Shown in pieces: positions 51,840 through 59,713 of a DNA stretch of 64,000 nucleotides. The notes beneath the pieces were generated by a model that saw only the letters and a program-made list of their open reading frames with translations, had not been told where the DNA came from and searched no databases. A program made the translations under genes and the position numbers. The stretch covers positions 1-64,000 of the forward strand of contig DAMBSC010000017.1 of NCBI GenBank assembly GCA_032054765.1, given 5' to 3'. Source of the stretch: DFXE01 sp032054765 (GTDB lineage: Bacteria; Bacteroidota; Bacteroidia; Bacteroidales; Tannerellaceae). Each line of letters begins with the position of its first letter. Position 1 is the stretch's first letter.

Positions 51840-52745
51840 TTATCCAATGTTCCGTATTTTTCGTTCTATAATCGTCGACTGATATTTAAGGCTCTCTATC
51901 TCAAAATTGCTTACCTGAAATTCTTTATCATCTAAAAACTGTTCAATAAATGAAAGCGCAGGCGCATAATGAAAAAGTCCACCGGGTTTTAAAGAATAGA
52001 GTATACTCATATATTTCTGAGCATACGACACATAATCTCCGTCCTTCCTTAAATGATTATGATAAAAATGGTTCGAGAATCCGAGGTTACTGATTATTGT
52101 ACCCCAACGGTTTTTCCCATAATCATATTCGAGCCAGTTGGCATTCTGTATAAAATCTAAATCATAGGAAAGCCGGTCAATACCATAAGCTTCCAATCCC
52201 TTCTCCCGAAGAAAATGAACTAACAGACCTTTTTCTCCGCAACCAATATCAAGAATAGGTTCAGGTAAGAGTGCCAGGTCTATATGTAATAACTTTATTT
52301 GAAGGTCTGCATTATATTCGGAGCAACAAACCACTTCCAGGTATCTACCCTGATTGGAATAGAGTTCTTGTACAAATGGATTGGATTTTATTAGCCAATC
52401 CCTGACATTCTGATAATGTTTTTCAGAAAGTGCCTGAGGCGATTCTTTATTCTCCCTGACTTTATGAAATAGCCATGAGTAGCAGCTTGAAAGCGATTCT
52501 TTATCCTGATCGCTAAAAGACATATATTGGTTTATCCTGCAAAATTCCTGAAGAACTTTTTGGACAGTATAGTTTATTAGTAATTCCTGATTCTGATCAT
52601 TTAATATACGCATCAGGCTCATATTGACAATAGTTTCCGGGGCAAAACTGAGTACATTTTTAATGGATTTACAGAGTAAGTTTTTGCTCCGGTTGTGCGT
52701 GATTTGTAAATCAATAACGTGTTTAGATTCTATTGCCTGTTCCAT
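51840..52745 (-). CDS. class I SAM-dependent methyltransferase
   Basis: A 301-residue protein with a Rossmann-type SAM-binding core in the C-terminal half: motif I ILDIGCGEKGLLVHFLREKG (about 169-188), YGIDRLS as acidic motif II, and YSLKPGGLFHYAPALSFI (about 257-274) as the post-core. The N-terminal 150 residues are helical and unrecognised. The substrate is unknown. It is 13 bp after the GyrI-like gene and could be in the same operon, ending the cargo block next to the RteC-like gene. Confidence 0.8.
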   Translation of the reverse strand: MEQAIESKHVIDLQITHNRSKNLLCKSIKNVLSFAPETIVNMSLMRILNDQNQELLINYTVQKVLQEFCRINQYMSFSDQDKESLSSCYSWLFHKVRENKESPQALSEKHYQNVRDWLIKSNPFVQELYSNQGRYLEVVCCSEYNADLQIKLLHIDLALLPEPILDIGCGEKGLLVHFLREKGLEAYGIDRLSYDLDFIQNANWLEYDYGKNRWGTIISNLGFSNHFYHNHLRKDGDYVSYAQKYMSILYSLKPGGLFHYAPALSFIEQFLDDKEFQVSNFEIESLKYQSTIIERKIRNIG

Positions 52746-52758
52746 TCCAATCCTATTT

Positions 52759-53310
52759 TTATTTTAGAATCTCCCTGCGATATATAATTTTTTGGTTTGG
52801 AACATCATAAATTTCAGTGACAGGACTTTCCTTTAAATTATTCTCTTCACTATACTTCATTAATGCTGGATAGACTTTCATTGCACCAATCATGAATGAT
52901 AGGCCTCCTTTCATTGGAAATTCACTAATGATGAAATTTCCTTTCGGAAGTGTTTTAAGCTGGTATTTTGCTGATAATCTGACAATAGTTGAATCATCGG
53001 GATTATCTAATATACAACCTACATCGGAACGTAGCTTTTCCTTATCTACAATTCGTGGATTATCATAATAAATCCCGATTCCTTTGGTTGTCTCTACCTG
53101 GTCATTATTCAATAACTCATAATAGATACTGTCGGTATATTTTGCAGAATTCTTGTAATCTCCGATAGCTTTTTCATAAACTATAACTTCTCCTCCCTGA
53201 TTTTCAGTATAGACTTTTATAGTCTTAAAACCACCGTAATATGCATACACACTTGTAAACAATACTATTAAAACACCAATTATACTTAATACTATTCCTG
53301 CCATTTTCAT
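52759..53310 (-). CDS. GyrI-like membrane-anchored protein
   Basis: A 183-residue protein with one N-terminal membrane segment (AGIVLSIIGVLIVLFTSVYAYYGGF, about 4-28) and a GyrI-like effector-binding domain: GEVIVYEKAIGDYKNSAK at the start and MKGGLSFMIGAMKVYPALM and VTEIYDVPNQKIIYRREI near the end. GyrI-like domains bind hydrophobic or cationic small molecules, so a role in sensing or sequestering toxic compounds is plausible. It lies in a minus-strand row with two other small-molecule-binding genes. Confidence 0.75.
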   Translation of the reverse strand: MKMAGIVLSIIGVLIVLFTSVYAYYGGFKTIKVYTENQGGEVIVYEKAIGDYKNSAKYTDSIYYELLNNDQVETTKGIGIYYDNPRIVDKEKLRSDVGCILDNPDDSTIVRLSAKYQLKTLPKGNFIISEFPMKGGLSFMIGAMKVYPALMKYSEENNLKESPVTEIYDVPNQKIIYRREILK

Positions 53311-53331
53311 ATTTTTTGTTATTCAAATTAT

Positions 53332-53724
53332 CTACTTCGAGCTAACTATCTCCATTTTATCTCCAATCTCAACCAAATTATTATCCGGATCGAAAAACCT
53401 GAAATCTCTTTGTCCCCATGTTTCTTTATGCATTTCATGCAGGAATTTTATTTCTTTTTCCTTCAGGTATTCAAAATATTGGTCTACATCCTCTGTTTCA
53501 AAATACAGTTCTACACGGTTATTACTTTGCTTATCTAATTGATTTTGCACTTTTTCTGTGATAATTGAATCCTGTGGCAATTGCCACAGAGCCAATCCAC
53601 TTTTAAATACAATATAATCTTTAAGTTCTTGTTGTATTTCCTGTTGTAAGTATTCCATATAGAATTTCTTTGATATTTCGATGTCTCTTACAAAAAGAAA
53701 AGTATTTGTTAGTTTAATATCCAT
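53332..53724 (-). CDS. VOC family protein
   Basis: A 130-residue glyoxalase/bleomycin-resistance-type protein with FLFVRDIEISKKFYMEYL at the start, YFETEDVDQYFEYLKEKEI in the middle and DFRFFDPDNNLVEIGDKME at the end. This is the standard pattern with possible metal-binding His/Glu residues. Members include drug-sequestering proteins. It directly follows the AraC-GyrI regulator gene (2-bp gap), so it is a likely regulated target. Confidence 0.8.
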   Translation of the reverse strand: MDIKLTNTFLFVRDIEISKKFYMEYLQQEIQQELKDYIVFKSGLALWQLPQDSIITEKVQNQLDKQSNNRVELYFETEDVDQYFEYLKEKEIKFLHEMHKETWGQRDFRFFDPDNNLVEIGDKMEIVSSK

Positions 53725-53726
53725 AT

Positions 53727-54884
53727 TTATATATTTATGTTATTTGGCTCAATAGGAATGTATATTTCTATAAGAGATTCATGCCCTCCAATTTTATCAG
53801 AATCATTTATCCATTTTTCAAAATGAAAAGAATCTCGCAATGTGTATCCGCTTTTTGGAATCCAATAACGGTAAATATTACAATAAAAAGTATCTAAGTC
53901 CGCATAGGAGCCTTTAAATTTGAATGTTGCATATTTGCCGCCCTTTATTTTCTGTATGCTGTATTTCCCAAAAGGCTTAATGCTTTCCAAAATATTCACA
54001 CACGCATAAATTCTACATTTATCAGGTGCAGTATGGGTGGAGATGTCATGACTGATGCAGAAATATTCTGTTATCGAATTGAGAAGCTTTTTTTGCTTTA
54101 TGAAGCCAAGCAGTTCTGTCCATGCATTCGTAAAAGAATGGTTGTCCGTATAGGCATTCTTTACCGGTATACATAATAATTGCTTTTCCTGTATAATCCT
54201 TATTTCGGGTTCTGCTATTAAATCTGCGATGGGCTTGCTCATTGGTATCGTTAAATCAGCCGGACTTTTTCTGTATTGTCTTGGGCTTAGTCCGTATCTT
54301 TTTTTAAATGCCTTATTTAAGGACTCGGGTGTTTCGTATCCTGTTTGTGCGGCAATTTCTTTCACGCTTATCTTTGAGGTGTGTAACTTAAACGCTGCCT
54401 TTTCTAATTTTAAACGCTGAATATATTCTCCCGGACTTTCATTTAATATTGCTTTGAAAATCCGGTGGAAATGGAATTTAGATATATGACTAATTTCCGA
54501 TAATTTGCTAAGGTCTATTCGGTTTGTTATGTTTTGATTTATATATTCAACAACCCTGTAAACAGAATGATAATATTCCTGATGAACGGAGTGTGCTTTC
54601 CAACGTTTTAATTCTTGCAGTTTGATGGTTTCATTCAAAATTAATTCATAGTAGCTTATTGGAAATTTTAGCTCTTCCGGTTCTGTTCCGGATGTCTCCG
54701 GAATATTCTCTGTTGCAAATTCATAGAGGGACAAATTATCCGTAAATTCTCCGTTTTTAAAACAAAAACAACAGTATTCCTTTTCGGGAGTACTGTTTGC
54801 TTTTGTGCCGAAATGCTCGGATGTCATTGACATTCCGCAACTTTGACATATTAAGGTTGATAGGTTATTTTCTTCGTTTTGCAT
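53727..54884 (-). CDS. zinc-ribbon / AraC / GyrI-type regulator
   Basis: A 385-residue protein in three parts. An N-terminal zinc ribbon has ICQSCGMSM and CCFCFKNG (cysteines about 14, 17, 38-41). A central AraC helix-turn-helix pair has SKFHFHRIFKAILNESPGEY and YETPESLNKAFKKRYGLS (about 120-200). A C-terminal GyrI-like ligand domain runs from about 215 to the end. This layout resembles Rob/SoxS-like multidrug-sensing regulators. ATG 54884 is chosen; it overlaps the preceding gene by 20 bp. It is the second gene of the operon starting with the shared 62-bp promoter. Confidence 0.82.
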   Translation of the reverse strand: MQNEENNLSTLICQSCGMSMTSEHFGTKANSTPEKEYCCFCFKNGEFTDNLSLYEFATENIPETSGTEPEELKFPISYYELILNETIKLQELKRWKAHSVHQEYYHSVYRVVEYINQNITNRIDLSKLSEISHISKFHFHRIFKAILNESPGEYIQRLKLEKAAFKLHTSKISVKEIAAQTGYETPESLNKAFKKRYGLSPRQYRKSPADLTIPMSKPIADLIAEPEIRIIQEKQLLCIPVKNAYTDNHSFTNAWTELLGFIKQKKLLNSITEYFCISHDISTHTAPDKCRIYACVNILESIKPFGKYSIQKIKGGKYATFKFKGSYADLDTFYCNIYRYWIPKSGYTLRDSFHFEKWINDSDKIGGHESLIEIYIPIEPNNINI

Positions 54885-55368
54885 ATACAACAGCTTTTGT
54901 TTTCCAGATTCCATCTTCATCGCAGACATTTCGTTCCCATTGAAAACTATCTTCCAGGATGTTTGAAAATATCCACTTCAATTTACCTTGTAATATTTCA
55001 GTCTGCACCAATAGATTACCTTCTTTTTTTGCTTCTAATCTAACGGCTTGTCCTGTACATCCATAATAGATATCCCAATTATATGTTTTAGGATTATAGA
55101 TTCTTACGGTTGTACCATATTCTGCATCCGGTTGGGGGTTTATTTCTCTTTCTGCGCGGGATGGTACAATAAATAAATCCTGAACGGCCATACCTTCAAG
55201 GGTACGTACAAAAAGCCATTCTCCTTTTACTTTTCGTTCTTTTTCTGTTCCTTCATTTTCCACCCACAAAATGTCCCAGTCTCCGATTAATTTTCCATAA
55301 AAATCGTATTCTGATGGTAAGGCATCATTTTTTGTATTGGCATAGAGAGCTGTAAAAAACTCATTCAT
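54865..55368 (-). CDS. DUF1579-like soluble protein
   Basis: A 167-residue protein with a lipocalin-like pattern: YGKLIGDWDILWVENEG, VKGEWLFVRTLEGMAVQDLFI, and repeated strands to the end. I see some similarity to the DUF1579-like group, but the call is tentative. No signal peptide is seen. It heads the minus-strand operon with the AraC-GyrI and VOC genes, downstream of the conserved promoter element at 55395-55456. Confidence 0.6.
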   Translation of the reverse strand: MNEFFTALYANTKNDALPSEYDFYGKLIGDWDILWVENEGTEKERKVKGEWLFVRTLEGMAVQDLFIVPSRAEREINPQPDAEYGTTVRIYNPKTYNWDIYYGCTGQAVRLEAKKEGNLLVQTEILQGKLKWIFSNILEDSFQWERNVCDEDGIWKTKAVVYAKRRK

Positions 55369-55394
55369 AATGTATCTGATATTATATTACCTGA

Positions 55395-55456
55395 CAAATT
55401 TAGAACATTGGGCTAATATAAAACTGTCCATTCTTGCTTTTGTCTGTCAAAGTTGA
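55395..55456 (-). promoter_or_regulatory. shared 62-bp promoter/operator, copy A
   Basis: On the minus strand this has a TAAATTTG -7 element (55395-55402) and upstream a 25-bp block (55418-55442, containing GCAAGAATGGACAGTTTTAT) identical to copy B at 63125-63149. The spacing from -7 element to block is 23 bp in both copies. Confidence 0.75.
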
Positions 55457-55505
55457 ATAGGTTCCAATATTTTTGCAGAATTTTGATTGTGCTGTTATCA
55501 TCATC

Positions 55506-56210
55506 CTACCAGATATATGGAATAAGCCTATATCTCACTTTATGCGAATACTCCCGATACCCTTCCAGTTCCCTTTTCAACATACTGTCTTCCAGATAAG
55601 TCCGGATACAAATCAGTATGATAATAATTGCCGAGGGAATACATGTATATATCGCTCCAGCGAGCAAAGGGATGGATAATGCCCATAGAATAATGGAGCT
55701 ATAACCCGGATGGCGAACAACGGTATATACTCCGGTTGATATAACCGTTTGGTTTCGTTCGGTCTGAATGCGTGAAGATGATTCGAAGTATTTATTCGTC
55801 AATAAGGACTTGGTGCTGATAATAACCGAAAGAATGTACAAAACCAATCCGGTATACATATAGTTGAAATTGATATGTGGCCATTCGAGGCGTATATCCA
55901 ATCCTATGAAAACGTTCATTACAACAAAGGCGAATATCACATACAGCGACAACAGTAGTTTATCCCATGATTTTGTACCGGCTTTGATATTCTTCACTCT
56001 TTCGTTCAGTACTTCGGGGTTATGGCGGGAGATTACCCATAACTCGGTAATATAGCTTCCGGCAAGGATCACGAAATAGATCAGGAGTTGCCTGCCGATG
56101 CCAAAAGTTCCTGCCGCAATCAGTATAATCCCAATTTGAAACAACAGTTGCATACACATCCGTAAGATGTACCTTATTCCATGTATGGATAATTTGGATG
56201 AGTTCTTCAT
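55506..56210 (-). CDS. isoprenylcysteine carboxyl methyltransferase family protein
   Basis: A 234-residue polytopic membrane protein with about six hydrophobic segments and the C-terminal ICMT/PEMT signature: VISTGVYTVVRHPGYSSIILWALSIPLL, then EDSMLKRELEGYREYSHKVRYRLIPYIW. Members methylate lipids or small molecules using SAM. Start chosen at ATG 56210 (MKNSS); the longer frame from 56291 would run through the palindromic operator at 56262-56275. It is placed downstream of a Crp/Fnr gene, like the SRPBCC gene at 3.1 kb. Confidence 0.78.
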   Translation of the reverse strand: MKNSSKLSIHGIRYILRMCMQLLFQIGIILIAAGTFGIGRQLLIYFVILAGSYITELWVISRHNPEVLNERVKNIKAGTKSWDKLLLSLYVIFAFVVMNVFIGLDIRLEWPHINFNYMYTGLVLYILSVIISTKSLLTNKYFESSSRIQTERNQTVISTGVYTVVRHPGYSSIILWALSIPLLAGAIYTCIPSAIIIILICIRTYLEDSMLKRELEGYREYSHKVRYRLIPYIW

Positions 56211-56261
56211 ACTCTCTACATTTTTGTTTTGTAAAAGTAAAGAGACTGAAACTATTAATTC

Positions 56262-56275
56262 TTGACTTAGGTCAA
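56262..56275. promoter_or_regulatory. Crp/Fnr-type palindrome before the ICMT-like gene
   Basis: TTGACTTAGGTCAA has 5-bp perfect arms with a 4-bp centre, the layout of TTGATnnnnATCAA. It sits 52 bases before the start codon and 3 bases past the Crp/Fnr gene end, matching the arrangement at 3603-3616. Confidence 0.6.
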
Positions 56276-56277
56276 GC

Positions 56278-56853
56278 CTATGTGTTTTCATCTAACTTTT
56301 TTCTTATTCTGCTCAGTGTTTCGGGAGAAATGCCTAATGTGGATGCGATGTGTTTTAAGGGGATTTCTTTTTCTATCTCGGGATAATCGTTTAATAATTC
56401 AATGTATCTTTCCTCGGCGGTGTTGAAATGCAGGGCCAGGGCAATACTACGCCAGCCAAACATGGAACGTTCGGCAAGTGTAGCTCTGAACCTTTGAGTA
56501 TCCATATTCATATCGAACAATTCCATCATCTGTTCGTAAGTAAACAATACAATTTCATAATTATCCAATGCCTGAACATTGAGTTCAGCACTTGTTCTCT
56601 TCAAGAACGAATGGTAATCCCCGATGAATGGGAATGATTTGTTAAACCAAAGGCTACGCTCATTACCTTCTTTATCTATTTTGTAGTACTTGAATTTTCC
56701 CGAATCTATATATCCCATATATTTGGTGGGATCTCTCTGCAACTGAAAGTGTTCGCCTTTTACTATTTGAATGCATTTCAGTCGATTGACGTATTCCGTA
56801 GCTTTTGTATCGTTGATGTTGAGGCTTTTTAGCAGGTTGATTAAATTGTCCAT
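56278..56853 (-). CDS. Crp/Fnr family transcriptional regulator
   Basis: A 191-residue regulator with an N-terminal cNMP-binding-like barrel (about 15-115) and a C-terminal winged helix: ERYIELLNDYPEIEKEIPLKHIASTLGISPETLSRIRKKL. No Fnr cysteine cluster is present. It shares length and recognition helix pattern with the regulator at 3.6-4.2 kb. The operator-like palindrome downstream suggests that it controls the ICMT-like gene. Confidence 0.85.
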   Translation of the reverse strand: MDNLINLLKSLNINDTKATEYVNRLKCIQIVKGEHFQLQRDPTKYMGYIDSGKFKYYKIDKEGNERSLWFNKSFPFIGDYHSFLKRTSAELNVQALDNYEIVLFTYEQMMELFDMNMDTQRFRATLAERSMFGWRSIALALHFNTAEERYIELLNDYPEIEKEIPLKHIASTLGISPETLSRIRKKLDENT

Positions 56854-56859
56854 ATATTC

Positions 56860-57309
56860 TTAAAACCTACTTTTTTCGTAATTATAGGGGATGCTTGTTC
56901 CTACAATTACATCTTCGATTTTCTCGATAATCAACCAATCATCCATATTTCCCTGATGTTCGAAATCAAGTGCAGGATCAATCTTCTCCAAGTCGGAAAA
57001 CTCTACCAATATCAGACATTTTTTATGCCAGCGTTCTTTTTGTTTGTCTGTCAGGTCGAGTTTCGGATTATTCAGTTTTTCGGTAATCTCCGGATCGGTA
57101 AGTTTGGTGTAGTTGTCTACATGGATTACCGTGGCTTTGGCGGATATCTTCTTCGAACCTTTTTGCATAAAGTAGAGGGTTTCTCCTTCGTCCACACGGC
57201 TGTGGGGAATTTTTCTTCCTGTCGCTCCACGAACGATCATCGTTTTACTGCCATTGAGTATTTTATCTAATACTTTGGCTTTGTCATCACAATAAACTAA
57301 GTGTACCAT
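56860..57309 (-). CDS. ASCH-domain-like protein
   Basis: A 149-residue protein (start ATG 57309, MVHLVYCDDKAKVLDKILNGSKTMIVRG). The KAKVLDKILNGSKTMIVRGA...HSRVDEGETLYFMQKGSKKISAKATVIHVD pattern resembles ASCH/EVE-like nucleic-acid-binding folds, in which a pocket binds a modified base or RNA. The longer frame to 57345 adds 12 hydrophobic residues and is less likely. Its real target is unknown. Confidence 0.65.
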   Translation of the reverse strand: MVHLVYCDDKAKVLDKILNGSKTMIVRGATGRKIPHSRVDEGETLYFMQKGSKKISAKATVIHVDNYTKLTDPEITEKLNNPKLDLTDKQKERWHKKCLILVEFSDLEKIDPALDFEHQGNMDDWLIIEKIEDVIVGTSIPYNYEKSRF

Positions 57310-57371
57310 TTTGTTTTTTGAGTAAATATAGATATTAAGAATCACTTATTGGCAATGGTCTTTCCCCTAAC

Positions 57372-57899
57372 TTATTTCTTCTCCTGATAATAATTTATAG
57401 GATTTGTAGCGGAATTAACTTCCCTCAGTTTTACAACTTTTATTTCGCCCAGATAATTGTAGATAGAATAACCTTCTTCTGCCCATTTTTCTAAGCCAGT
57501 GTGAGACTTTACATTTTTATAGCCCATATTTTTCAGCGCTTTAACGACCTGAGCAGAACGGTTTCCCTTTGCGCAATATACTATTATTTCAGCATCAGGT
57601 TCTCGTAACGTACGTGCCATTGTATATTCTACAAGCCCTCTTTCGAGCCAGGTTGCTCCTTTTAAATGTCCAGCATCATACTCTTCTTTATTGCGGACAT
57701 CAAGTAAAATGAGTTTAGGATTTGCATTGATACGTTTTATCAATTCTGTATTATCTATAAACTCCACTCCTTCACGAGAATCCTCAATAACTTCTTTTAT
57801 CGTTTTGAGGCTTTTAGTAGTATCTGTATTGTTATTTGTCTGTGAGTAAGCCGCCATACAAAGGCTTACGAAAGTTAGAATAAAAACTAATTTCTTCAT
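57372..57899 (-). CDS. exported rhodanese-like protein
   Basis: A 175-residue exported protein. The signal peptide ends at AAYSQ (about 20). A single rhodanese domain has KLILLDVRNKEEYDAGHLKGATW and the active-site loop VYCAKGNRSAQ, with Cys and Arg in CAKGNR intact. It probably transfers or binds sulfane sulfur in the periplasm. It is one of a row of minus-strand accessory genes with short gaps (13 bp to the hydrolase gene upstream). Confidence 0.85.
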   Translation of the reverse strand: MKKLVFILTFVSLCMAAYSQTNNNTDTTKSLKTIKEVIEDSREGVEFIDNTELIKRINANPKLILLDVRNKEEYDAGHLKGATWLERGLVEYTMARTLREPDAEIIVYCAKGNRSAQVVKALKNMGYKNVKSHTGLEKWAEEGYSIYNYLGEIKVVKLREVNSATNPINYYQEKK

Positions 57900-57912
57900 A
57901 TTCTCTAATTTT

Positions 57913-58470
57913 TTAAATTGTTTTTTGAATGATATTTATCAAATAAGGAAATGTAGTAAATCCATCCCTGTCAATAAAATGCTTCCCTGTTTTCAATAAG
58001 TTGAATCGAGCATTTAATTTCTTTGCCAATATTTCCGAATATGGATACGGTACAATATCATCATCTTCGGCTGATATAACTACTCTGTTCTTTATGGTTT
58101 TAATAAACTTAGCATAATCAATCTTCTCTTTTACAAATTCAGAAAGTTCCGGAATTGGTGAATCTTCACCAAAACCGGAAACAAGAAAAAGGGATTCAAT
58201 ATTATCTGTATTCTTATCTTCAATAAATCTTAATATAGCCACACAGCCTAAGCTATGCCCAATAAAAAATGATTTGTTATCAAAGTTTGTGATGTTTGCT
58301 TCTAAAAAGTCCAGCCATTCTTTTTCTACCGGGGCATGAGGGTTGGGCATATCAAAGACATGCACTGTTATGTTTTCAGATTCTAAGTGGTTTTTCAGGT
58401 CAGGATACCAATTGGCTTGCGAGTTGGCCGTATATCCATGAACGACGTATATATTGTAGGGGTGAGTCAT
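57913..58470 (-). CDS. RBBP9/YdeN-like alpha/beta hydrolase
   Basis: A 185-residue compact alpha/beta hydrolase of the RBBP9/YdeN type: IYVVHGYTANSQANWYPDLKNHLES at the start, the nucleophile elbow FIGHSLGCVAIL (Ser near 80), VVISAEDDDIVPY for the Asp, and TGKHFIDRDGF for the His. All three triad positions are filled. Substrates for the family are largely unknown. Confidence 0.8.
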   Translation of the reverse strand: MTHPYNIYVVHGYTANSQANWYPDLKNHLESENITVHVFDMPNPHAPVEKEWLDFLEANITNFDNKSFFIGHSLGCVAILRFIEDKNTDNIESLFLVSGFGEDSPIPELSEFVKEKIDYAKFIKTIKNRVVISAEDDDIVPYPYSEILAKKLNARFNLLKTGKHFIDRDGFTTFPYLINIIQKTI

Positions 58471-58487
58471 TTGCTTAAGGGTTTTAT

Positions 58488-58919
58488 CTATTGAGTACTA
58501 TTAGCCTTTTGGGTTTTTATATGGCTTATTATCAACATATAGATTGCATGAGGTAACATTATAATTGTCATTCCTGAATTTGGAACCATGTAGCTTCCGG
58601 CAAGTACAAATACTAAATAAGATACAGTAAATGAATAAGGTAGTATTCTTTTGTTTTTTTCAATAGAATGCACCAGTAAGCCCAAAGGAATAAGCAGTAG
58701 CCCAAAGTAAAAGAACCAGAAAAAAGCCAGCATATCAAGCCCCGTTTGTCCCGCTTCTAAAGGAAGCTCATCACTACCACTACTAATATTGAAAAAATAA
58801 GAATTAGCTGCATTCAGGAATTGTTTTCCTCCTCCTTCCGGAGAAATGGCTAAACTGGTATGAAGTATTCCTATTAGAATGAGGAGGATACCATTGGTAA
58901 TTTTCTTTAAAATCTTCAT
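58488..58919 (-). CDS. DUF6463-like membrane protein
   Basis: A 143-residue membrane protein with four hydrophobic segments (about 8-26, 64-86, 95-113, 115-132), including ILLILIGILHTSLAISPEGGGKQFL at the start. Pattern and length fit the DUF6463 family. It overlaps the HAD gene by 4 bp and is probably translated with it. No function is known. Confidence 0.7.
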   Translation of the reverse strand: MKILKKITNGILLILIGILHTSLAISPEGGGKQFLNAANSYFFNISSGSDELPLEAGQTGLDMLAFFWFFYFGLLLIPLGLLVHSIEKNKRILPYSFTVSYLVFVLAGSYMVPNSGMTIIMLPHAIYMLIISHIKTQKANSTQ

Positions 58920-59554
58920 TGTATCAATTTTTCAGCTATTTCATCATAACTATCCAAAATCTCATCTGCTTCAAAAAGTTTTTCTCTTTTGAATGATGTG
59001 GTCAATGCAAAAATTCTACATCCTGCCTGTTTGGCGGATTTAATTCCATTTGGAGAGTCTTCGATAACGATTGTATTATCTACTGATGCTGGCAACATTT
59101 GTAATGCCTTGACATACGGATCAGGAAAAGGTTTATGTCTATCTGTATCTTTTTCAGTGATTAACAAATCAAACAAATCACCAAGATGAAACTGTTTATC
59201 GATCAATCCGAATGTATATGTTGATGTGGAGCTAACCAATGCTGTTTTTATATTTCTGTTTTTGATTTCATTAATAAAACTGGTAAATCCTTCGACCAGT
59301 TTCATTTCAGGAATTAACTCAAAAAAACAGTTGTACTTTTCCTGTAATAGCTGCTTATATGAGTTTCTTTTTTTATCAAGGTTTTCATAGACATATTTAA
59401 AGAAAACCTCATCCGGTTGCCCTATAAAATCATCAAAGATGGAATCGGGATATTGGATGGAATATGAATCCAGAATCATTTTTTTTGCTTTCGCATGGAT
59501 TGGTTCTGAATCGACAATTACACCATCTAAATCAAAGAATATAGTTTTTATCAT
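58916..59554 (-). CDS. HAD family hydrolase (phosphoglucomutase-like)
   Basis: A 212-residue HAD hydrolase: motif I FFDLDGVIVDSEP (about 6-18), motif II ALVSSTSTY, and motif III/IV KPFPDPYVKAL...VIEDSPNGIKSAKQAG. A helical cap lies at 20-85. This is the layout of the beta-phosphoglucomutase / DOG phosphatase group. Substrate unknown. It is co-transcribed with the DUF6463-like gene. Confidence 0.85.
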   Translation of the reverse strand: MIKTIFFDLDGVIVDSEPIHAKAKKMILDSYSIQYPDSIFDDFIGQPDEVFFKYVYENLDKKRNSYKQLLQEKYNCFFELIPEMKLVEGFTSFINEIKNRNIKTALVSSTSTYTFGLIDKQFHLGDLFDLLITEKDTDRHKPFPDPYVKALQMLPASVDNTIVIEDSPNGIKSAKQAGCRIFALTTSFKREKLFEADEILDSYDEIAEKLIQ

Positions 59555-59558
59555 TTTT

Positions 59559-59711
59559 CTATCTTTTATGCTGAATGAGTTTTATTAATGTGCTTTTATC
59601 GTCTTTTTTACTTTCTCTTTTTGTTATAGTTCTGATGGAGTTGTGTTCAAAGCAGGGATAGTTAATCGCTGCTTTTTCCTCATCTTCAAATATGACTTTA
59701 CCCTTTACCAT
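59559..59711 (-). CDS. small basic protein
   Basis: A 50-residue open frame with MVKGKVIFEDEEKAAINYP at the start and IKLIQHKR at the end, highly charged with no membrane segment. It begins 2 bp after the stop of the 310-residue gene and ends 4 bp before the HAD start, so it fits exactly into the operon. I do not recognise it. The tight spacing is the main support. Confidence 0.5.
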   Translation of the reverse strand: MVKGKVIFEDEEKAAINYPCFEHNSIRTITKRESKKDDKSTLIKLIQHKR

Positions 59712-59713
59712 GT

